Below, in pieces: positions 56,781-61,265 of a stretch of DNA of 61,265 nt. The notes below the pieces were generated by a model, which ran no database searches, had not been told where the DNA came from, and was given only the letters and a program-made list of their open reading frames with translations. The stretch lies in assembly GCA_017546785.1 (NCBI GenBank), contig JAFYRW010000010.1, forward strand, positions 1 to 61,265, written 5' to 3'. Within the stretch, counting starts at the first letter, position 1; the number at the start of each line of letters is the position of its first letter. The position numbers and the translations under genes are program-made. This DNA is from Bacteroidaceae bacterium. GTDB taxonomy: Bacteria; Bacteroidota; Bacteroidia; Bacteroidales; Bacteroidaceae.

Positions 56781-58004
56781 ATGTATACACTGGGCATCTA
56801 TATTTATATTGCGCTTGTAAGAATTTGTGCTCTCTTCGGTTACAGGAAGGCACAAATGAAGCTTGCAGGCCATAGGCGTATCTATTCTACGCTCAAGGAA
56901 AAAATGCGGCCCGGTGCAAAATATCTGTGGTTCCACGCCTCCTCTTTAGGGGAGTTTGAACAGGGACGCCCCTTTATGGAGCGTTTGCATAGCGAGCACC
57001 CAGAATATCGTGTGATACTGACGTTTTTCTCGCCCTCGGGCTACGAGGCTGCCAAAAATTATCAGAATGCCGATATTGTCTGCTATATGCCTTTCGATAC
57101 AAAGTACGATGCAAGCCATTTTTTGTCGCTTCTACAACCAAAAATGGCCTTCTTTGTAAAGAACGATATTTGGAGAAATTTTCTCCGCGCCCTAAAGAAG
57201 CGCAATATACCCACATATAGTATCTCGTCGTCTTTCAATAAGTCGCAGATATTTTTCCGCTCCTATGGCTTTTATCTGCGTCCGGCACTGCGTTGCTTTA
57301 CACGCCTTTTCGTGCGCGATAATAGCGCAAAAGAGGTGCTCGAGTCCATAAACGTAAGGAATGTTACGGTGGTTGGCGATGCTCGCTTCGACCGTGCGGT
57401 GAAGATTCACAGTATGGTGCGTCAGTTACCTCTTGTAGAGGCTTTTGCAGAGGGCGAGCGCAAGGTCTTTGTGGCAGGATGTTCATCGGCCTGTGACGAG
57501 GATGTCCTGATGCCCTATTTTAACAATACGGATGGCTGGAAGCTTATCGTTGCGCCCCGTTGCATAGACGAATTGCGACTCAAAGAGATTGAGACATCCT
57601 TTAAGGGACGCGCGGTGCGCTATTCACAGACAACATTGGACGAGGTTCGTGTGGCCGATTGCCTTATAATCGATTGCATAGGCTTGCTCTCGTCAATCTT
57701 CCGTTACGGCAATGTAGCCTATGTGGGCGGTGGCTTTGAGTATGGAACGGGTAATCTTCTCGAGGCAGCAGTGTGCGGAGTGCCTGTGCTCTTTGGCCCC
57801 AAGAGAAATGGTACAAAGGATGCTGTAAGGCTCAAGGAGTGTGGCGGCGGAGTAGAGATTGCTTCGTCCGAAGAGTTTGCCGAGGTGATGCGCAGCTTCT
57901 CCCAAAATCCCTCACGTTTGGAGTGTGCGGCCACTGCTGCAGGCAAATTCGTGGCGGAAAATTCGGGCGTAGCGCAAAAAATACTCTCTATGCTCAATTT
58001 TTAA
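56781..58004 (+). CDS. waaA: Kdo transferase (3-deoxy-D-manno-octulosonate transferase)
   Basis: Adds Kdo to lipid IVA, joining lipid A to the core sugar. This 407-residue GT-B glycosyltransferase (GT30) has an N-terminal hydrophobic anchor, then WFHASSLGEFEQGRP with the catalytic Glu58. The C-terminal donor domain includes GGGFEYGTGNLLEAAVCGVPVL near 316, typical for the family. At the site where many homologues have KYEIWPN the sequence reads KNDIWRN. It lies 9 bases after gltX. Whether it adds one or two Kdo residues cannot be told. Confidence 0.92.
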   Translation: MYTLGIYIYIALVRICALFGYRKAQMKLAGHRRIYSTLKEKMRPGAKYLWFHASSLGEFEQGRPFMERLHSEHPEYRVILTFFSPSGYEAAKNYQNADIVCYMPFDTKYDASHFLSLLQPKMAFFVKNDIWRNFLRALKKRNIPTYSISSSFNKSQIFFRSYGFYLRPALRCFTRLFVRDNSAKEVLESINVRNVTVVGDARFDRAVKIHSMVRQLPLVEAFAEGERKVFVAGCSSACDEDVLMPYFNNTDGWKLIVAPRCIDELRLKEIETSFKGRAVRYSQTTLDEVRVADCLIIDCIGLLSSIFRYGNVAYVGGGFEYGTGNLLEAAVCGVPVLFGPKRNGTKDAVRLKECGGGVEIASSEEFAEVMRSFSQNPSRLECAATAAGKFVAENSGVAQKILSMLNF

Positions 58005-58046
58005 TTATTAAATTCCGTAATTTTGCTAAAGGAGATGAAATTTTAT

Positions 58047-58054
58047 TATCTTCG
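58047..58054 (+). promoter_or_regulatory. Promoter of mdh
   Basis: TATCTTCG, one mismatch from TAnnTTTG, 42 bases before the mdh start. Confidence 0.5.
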
Positions 58055-58096
58055 CAAAATCAAATAGAATCAATAACCTTATAAAATATTAAAATT

Positions 58097-59089
58097 ATGA
58101 AGTGTTTGACAAATGAGAAATTGGTGATTGTTGGAGCTGCCGGTATGATCGGCTCTAATATGGCACAGTCGGCTCTTATGATGGGCTTGACCACAAACTT
58201 GTGCTTGTACGATGTATTCTCTCCCGAGGGTGTTGCCGAGGAGATGCGTCAGAGTGGCTTCGACGATGTAAACATTACTGCTACTACTGATGTGGCTGAG
58301 GCATTTAAAGATGCAAAATATATTATTTCTTCGGGTGGTGCTCCCCGTAAGGAGGGTATGACACGCGAGGACCTTTTGGCAGGTAACTGCAAAATCGCAG
58401 AGGAACTCGGTAAGAACATCAAGACATATTGTCCCGATGTTAAGCACGTTGTTATCATCTTCAACCCCGCTGACTTGACAGGTCTTGTAACATTGCTTTA
58501 CTCAGGCTTGAAGCCCGGACAGGTTACAACACTCGCCGGTTTGGATTCTACACGTCTCCAGAGCGCTCTTGCCAAGAAATTCGGTGTAATGCAGAACGAG
58601 GTTACCGGTTGCGCTACCTACGGTGGTCACGGTGAGCAGATGGCTGTATTCGGCAGCGCTGTTAAAATCGCAGGCAAGCCCCTTACCGATATTATCGGCA
58701 CAGCGGAGTTCCCCGAGGAGGAGTGGGAGCAGATGAAGAAGGATGTAACTCAGGGTGGTGCAGCTATCATCAAATTGCGTGGCCGCTCTTCGTTCCAGAG
58801 CCCCTCTTATCTCTCTGTTGAGATGATTCGTTCGGTTATGGGCGGTGAGACATTCCGTTACCCCGCAGGTACATACGTTTCTAACGAGAAGTACGACCAT
58901 ATTATGATGGCTATGGACACTGTTCTCGATGCGAACGGCTGTTCATATAAGATGCCCGTTGGTACACCCGAGGAGATTGCGAAACTCGATGCAAGCTATG
59001 AGCACCTTTGCAAAATGCGTGACGAGCTTGTAACATTGAATATCGTTCCCGCTATCTCGGAGTGGAGCTCAATAAATCCTAACCTTTAA
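58097..59089 (+). CDS. mdh: Malate dehydrogenase
   Basis: Interconverts malate and oxaloacetate with NAD(H). The 330-residue protein belongs to the LDH/MDH superfamily. The dinucleotide-binding motif is VGAAGMIGSNMAQ near residue 13, the substrate-binding arginine loop GAPRKEGMTREDLL near 82, the catalytic Asp region GLDSTRLQ near 150 and the catalytic His in YGGHGEQMAVFGS near 175. This longer form is the one typical of Bacteroidales. A strong terminator follows. Confidence 0.95.
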   Translation: MKCLTNEKLVIVGAAGMIGSNMAQSALMMGLTTNLCLYDVFSPEGVAEEMRQSGFDDVNITATTDVAEAFKDAKYIISSGGAPRKEGMTREDLLAGNCKIAEELGKNIKTYCPDVKHVVIIFNPADLTGLVTLLYSGLKPGQVTTLAGLDSTRLQSALAKKFGVMQNEVTGCATYGGHGEQMAVFGSAVKIAGKPLTDIIGTAEFPEEEWEQMKKDVTQGGAAIIKLRGRSSFQSPSYLSVEMIRSVMGGETFRYPAGTYVSNEKYDHIMMAMDTVLDANGCSYKMPVGTPEEIAKLDASYEHLCKMRDELVTLNIVPAISEWSSINPNL

Positions 59090-59112
59090 TATACAGAAGT
59101 TTAGTGAAATTT

Positions 59113-59148
59113 ACAGGAGGCTCAACAATTGAGCCTCCTGTTTTTTTT
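59113..59148 (+). terminator. Terminator after mdh
   Basis: ACAGGAGGCTCAA/TTGAGCCTCCTGT, a perfect 13-bp stem with CAA loop, followed by at least seven Ts. Confidence 0.93.
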
Positions 59149-59241
59149 GTATAAACGCCGTTTTATGGCTATTTTTAGCCTTGCTTTCTCTTTTTTGAGT
59201 AAAAAATGGTCTAAATGTTTTGTCAATAAGAAATTTGTGCC

Positions 59242-59249
59242 TATTTTTG
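59242..59249 (+). promoter_or_regulatory. Promoter of rpsU
   Basis: TATTTTTG, an exact TAnnTTTG, 53 bases before rpsU. Confidence 0.6.
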
Positions 59250-59301
59250 CGCCACATTTTGCATAAGAACGAAATAATATAAACTAAAAATAGAATAGGA
59301 A

Positions 59302-59493
59302 ATGATTGTAGTACCTGTTAAAGAGGGCGAGAACATTGAGAAAGCTCTCAAAAAATTCAAGAGAAAATTTGAGAAGACAGGCGTGGTAAAAGAATTGCGC
59401 GCTCGTCAGCAGTTTGACAAACCTTCTGTGCTTAAGAGACTTAAGATGGAGCACGCTGTATACGTTCAGAAACTCCGCGCAGCAGAGGAATAA
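59302..59493 (+). CDS. rpsU: 30S ribosomal protein S21 (bS21)
   Basis: A 63-residue very basic protein with the S21 pattern VPVKEGENIEKALKKFKRKF and ELRARQQFDKPS. bS21 sits near the anti-Shine-Dalgarno end of 16S rRNA in the initiating 30S subunit. AGGA at 59297-59300 is just one base from the ATG, so it is not a proper Shine-Dalgarno. The gene starts the conserved rpsU, xerC-type, hpf order that leads into the tRNA and (outside the window) probably the tuf region. Confidence 0.96.
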   Translation: MIVVPVKEGENIEKALKKFKRKFEKTGVVKELRARQQFDKPSVLKRLKMEHAVYVQKLRAAEE

Positions 59494-59520
59494 AAACTTG
59501 CAAGTTTTCTTGTTTTTTTT
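59493..59520 (+). terminator. Terminator after rpsU
   Basis: A self-complementary AAAACTTG/CAAGTTTT at 59493-59508 followed by CTTG and eight Ts. The inner bases must open to form a loop, so the working stem is about 6 bp. It could be a partial terminator allowing read-through to the xerC-type gene. Confidence 0.6.
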
Positions 59521-59533
59521 ATTAAACTGAATT

Positions 59534-59575
59534 ATATTCGTTGCCGAAAGATGTATTTCTTTCGGCAACGAATAT
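59534..59575 (+). promoter_or_regulatory. Perfect 18-bp inverted repeat ending on the xerC start codon
   Basis: The left arm 59534-59551 and right arm 59558-59575 are fully complementary, with a 6-nt loop TGTATT. The right arm ends in the A and T of the ATG at 59574, and the next base G could form a wobble pair. In mRNA this hairpin would bury the translation start. It could instead be a binding site for a protein. No T-run follows, so it is not a classical terminator. Confidence 0.75.
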
Positions 59576-60461
59576 GTTTATAGACACTTTTATCGCTCAT
59601 CTTAAATCGGAGCTCAGGTATTCGGCTCACACTGTAAGAGCCTATAGTCGCGATCTTCAGGATTTTAAGGAGTATATTGGCGGGGTAGAGGAGTCTTTGA
59701 CATTGACACAGGTCGATACCGACCTTGTACGAGGATGGGCGGCAATGCTTATCGATAATGGAAAATCGGCAAGCACCGTCAATCGTAAGTTGAGCGCGTT
59801 GCGTACGTTCTATGACTTTATGCGTAGTGAAGGTAATGTCCCGGAAAATCCGGTTTTTGACTTTAAGGGTCCCAAACGCAGGATGATGTTGCCCACTTTC
59901 CTCAAAGAAGAGGAGATAAACGCGGTTATTGATGATGGAGGCTTTTCGGACGACTTTTCGGGAGTCAGGGATAGGGCTGTTATCATCTGTTTCTATGAGA
60001 CGGGCATTCGCCTGTCGGAGCTTGTGGGCTTGAATGTTTCGGATATTGATTTTGGCAAGGATACCTTGAAGGTCTTTGGAAAGCGCGGTCGCGAGAGGAT
60101 TGTGCCTTTGGTGGGCGAACTTCAGTTGGTACTTGCCGACTATATAAATATAAGGAGTACGGTGGCGCCTATGGAAGAGAATGCACTTTTTGTCTCGTCA
60201 AAGGGTGTGCGAATCTCAACTTCTCAGGTTTATCGCTTGGTGAACCGCTCTCTTTTGGGAAAAACTCATCTTAACAAGCGTAGCCCTCACGTCCTTAGAC
60301 ACACTTTCGCTACGGCAATGTTGAATAATGACGCAGAACTTAGTGCGGTAAAGGAGTTGTTGGGGCACAAAAGACTCACGACAACCGAAATTTACACACA
60401 TTTGACATTTGAAGAATTGAAACGTTATTATAAGAAGGCCCACCCGCGGGCCGGTAAATAA
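59574..60461 (+). CDS. xerC: Tyrosine recombinase XerC/XerD type
   Basis: A 295-residue tyrosine recombinase that probably resolves chromosome dimers at dif. The start is set at the ATG at 59574, because the TTG at 59541 is inside the inverted repeat. The N-terminal SAM-like DNA-binding domain covers residues 1-90. Catalytic residues are visible: Arg146 (ETGIRLSEL), Lys170 (GKRGRER), His239 and Arg242 (HVLRHTFAT), His265 (LLGHKRL) and the nucleophile Tyr274 (EIYTHL). The gene is in its usual place between rpsU and hpf. Whether it is the XerC or the XerD partner is not resolved by sequence alone. Confidence 0.92.
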   Translation: MFIDTFIAHLKSELRYSAHTVRAYSRDLQDFKEYIGGVEESLTLTQVDTDLVRGWAAMLIDNGKSASTVNRKLSALRTFYDFMRSEGNVPENPVFDFKGPKRRMMLPTFLKEEEINAVIDDGGFSDDFSGVRDRAVIICFYETGIRLSELVGLNVSDIDFGKDTLKVFGKRGRERIVPLVGELQLVLADYINIRSTVAPMEENALFVSSKGVRISTSQVYRLVNRSLLGKTHLNKRSPHVLRHTFATAMLNNDAELSAVKELLGHKRLTTTEIYTHLTFEELKRYYKKAHPRAGK

Positions 60462-60469
60462 TTTAATAT

Positions 60470-60475
60470 AGGAGG
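60470..60475 (+). promoter_or_regulatory. Strong Shine-Dalgarno before hpf
   Basis: AGGAGG, 7 bases before the ATG at 60483. It is the only perfect Shine-Dalgarno I noticed in front of a gene in this window, whereas most genes here have none. Confidence 0.7.
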
Positions 60476-60482
60476 ATATATT

Positions 60483-60773
60483 ATGGTAACAAGAGTTCAG
60501 ACGATTCATTTCGATGCATCGACTCAGTTGATGGAGTTTGTTGAGAAGAAAGTTGCAAAATTGGAGAAGTTGTGCGATGAGGCTACAGCGCTCGAGGTGG
60601 CAATGAAATTGATTAAGCCCGAAACGGCAATGAACAAGGAGGTGAGTTTGAAGTTATCTTCCGGTAGTGGAGAGTTGTTCGCTTCTAAGGTTTCCGACAC
60701 CTTTGAGGACGCACTTTTGGGCGCAATTGACGCTTTAAAGACTCAAATTGAGAAAAAAATGGCAAAAAAGTAA
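60483..60773 (+). CDS. hpf: Ribosome hibernation promoting factor (HPF, short form)
   Basis: A 96-residue protein of the HPF/RaiA family (S30AE domain), which binds the 30S decoding region and inactivates ribosomes in slow growth. The single-domain length marks it as a short HPF. The typical pattern of basic residues and the FEDALLGAIDALKTQIEK helix is present. It follows the recombinase gene by 21 bases and is presumably read from the rpsU transcript or a local promoter. Confidence 0.9.
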   Translation: MVTRVQTIHFDASTQLMEFVEKKVAKLEKLCDEATALEVAMKLIKPETAMNKEVSLKLSSGSGELFASKVSDTFEDALLGAIDALKTQIEKKMAKK

Positions 60774-60813
60774 AAAAAAAGCCGAAAATATTTGTTCATT
60801 AAAAAAAAACTCG

Positions 60814-60821
60814 TACATTTG
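60814..60821 (+). promoter_or_regulatory. Promoter of the tRNA cluster
   Basis: TACATTTG, an exact TAnnTTTG, 40 bases before tRNA-Thr. A TTTG at 60791 is 23 bases upstream of it. Confidence 0.6.
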
Positions 60822-60861
60822 CACTCGCTTTACAAGAGCAACACACCGCAGATAGTACGAT

Positions 60862-60935
60862 GCCTCTTTAGCTCAGTTGGCCAGAGCACGTGATTTGTAA
60901 TCTCGGGGTCGTTGGTTCGAATCCGACAAGAGGCT
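60862..60935 (+). tRNA. tRNA-Thr (anticodon TGT)
   Basis: Acceptor GCCTCTT/AAGAGGC, anticodon loop TTTGTAA within CGTGA/TCTCG giving anticodon TGT, and T-loop GGTTCGAATCC. It is 74 nt and CCA is not encoded. Confidence 0.95.
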
Positions 60936-60993
60936 CTACTAAAAAGGTGCTTGTGAAGCAGTCGCAAATGCGTTTTCTGAAATAGTGACAAAC

Positions 60994-61076
60994 GGGCAAA
61001 TTCCAGAGCGGCCAAATGGGGCAGACTGTAAATCTGCTGTCTTTCGACTTCGGTGGTTCGAATCCATCTTTGCCCA
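60994..61076 (+). tRNA. tRNA-Tyr (anticodon GTA)
   Basis: Acceptor GGGCAAA/TTTGCCC, anticodon stem GCAGA/TCTGC with loop CTGTAAA (GTA), and a long variable arm as expected for a class II tRNA-Tyr. It is 83 nt. Confidence 0.95.
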
Positions 61077-61168
61077 CTATGTGTTGAAAAAGAGAATGCA
61101 AACCAGCCTTGACGGTAAATTTAAAAAACTGTCTCTGTTTGTTTGCAAATTCTTTATGTAAACGTATT

Positions 61169-61241
61169 GCGGAAGTAGCTCAGTTGATAGAGCATTAGCC
61201 TTCCAAGCTGAGGGTCGCGGGTTTGAGTCCCGTCTTCCGCT
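61169..61241 (+). tRNA. tRNA-Gly (anticodon TCC)
   Basis: Acceptor GCGGAAG/CTTCCGC, anticodon stem TTAGC/GCTGA with loop CTTCCAA (TCC), and T-loop GGTTTGAGTCC. It is 73 nt. Confidence 0.95.
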
Positions 61242-61251
61242 CTTTTTCAAC

Positions 61252-61265
61252 GCTGTTATAGCTCA
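61252..61265 (+). tRNA. Start of a fourth tRNA, cut by the window end (probably tRNA-Thr)
   Basis: GCTGTTA, TA, GCTCA fits acceptor 5' strand, positions 8-9 and the first half of the D stem. The identity cannot be read. From the order Thr(TGT), Tyr(GTA), Gly(TCC) I expect tRNA-Thr(GGT), as in the E. coli tufB cluster. Confidence 0.6.

Noticed and set aside
59534-59575. The inverted repeat before xerC as a dif site or invertible promoter
   Set aside because: The arms do not resemble dif, only one copy is present, and no inverted partner lies nearby. A regulatory hairpin is the simpler reading, so it is reported as that.

Overview
The window is a gene-dense piece of a bacterial chromosome that I place in the phylum Bacteroidota, most likely the order Bacteroidales. 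Three things support this. First, promoters of the type TAnnTTTG (-7 element, sometimes with an upstream TTTG) stand in front of many genes, and Shine-Dalgarno sequences are mostly absent. Second, several protein types are typical of the group: a fused SecDF, a BACON-domain lipoprotein ending in a FISUMP-type domain, DUF2851, an OstA-like protein, and runs of PpiC-type isomerases. Third, the order tig-clpP-clpX-recQ-guaB-PpiC-PpiC-surA-ostA-mutL is a familiar Bacteroidales order. I cannot name the genus. There are no rRNA genes, insertion sequences, prophage genes or CRISPR arrays. Nearly everything is core housekeeping, and only about 40.2-43.2 kb looks accessory.

Layout. 1-300: terminator of an upstream gene and a long leader. 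304-4670 (+): orphan sensor kinase, DUF177, L32, Era, Der. 4724-9104 (-): a five-gene envelope operon (MlaE-like permease, MlaF-like ATPase, LpxL-type acyltransferase, Stealth-type sugar-phosphate transferase, GT2 glycosyltransferase). 9285-17507 (+): LptB, trigger factor, ClpP, ClpX, RecQ, IMP dehydrogenase. 17565-25118 (+): three PpiC/SurA-type chaperones, an OstA-like protein, a small membrane protein and MutL. 25344-26507: OmpA-family porin. 26599-27408 (-): sugar nucleotidyltransferase. 27588-27791: two identical tRNA-Val genes. 27953-31983 (+): PurB, RluB-like pseudouridine synthase, AsnRS. 32118-33203: mannose-1-phosphate guanylyltransferase. 33256-34236 (-): lytic transglycosylase. 34477-40249 (+): rRNA methyltransferase, PurD, two membrane proteins, and a metal ABC binding protein plus ATPase with no permease gene. 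40302-42812: BACON/FISUMP lipoprotein, then a hairpin-rich spacer. 43162-46374 (-): radical SAM protein, RNase HI, ArgRS. 46773-51501 (+): two rhomboids and SecDF. 51603-55072 (-): DUF2851 protein and a PgpH-like c-di-AMP phosphodiesterase. 55254-59089 (+): GluRS, Kdo transferase, malate dehydrogenase. 59302-61265 (+): S21, XerC-type recombinase, HPF, then tRNA-Thr, tRNA-Tyr, tRNA-Gly and the first bases of a fourth tRNA.

How the genes work together. Three themes recur. One is outer-membrane building: Mla-type lipid transport, lipid A acylation, Kdo transfer, LptB and the OstA-like protein for LPS export, SurA-type chaperones, and SecDF. A second is translation: L32, S21, Era, Der, trigger factor, three aminoacyl-tRNA synthetases, two rRNA modification enzymes, HPF and tRNAs. 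A third is purine synthesis (guaB, purB, purD). Genes are packed tightly, often with 4-nt ATGA overlaps, and transcription units mostly end in strong hairpins, several of which sit between convergent genes and probably serve both strands.

Most noteworthy for follow-up: a perfect 18-bp inverted repeat whose outer end pairs with the start codon of the xerC-type gene; the metal-transport locus whose permease gene is missing and whose next gene is a surface lipoprotein; the Mla/LpxL/Stealth/GT2 operon; and long arginine-rich tails on two unrelated rRNA modification enzymes. I found nothing that I can firmly call a new system.
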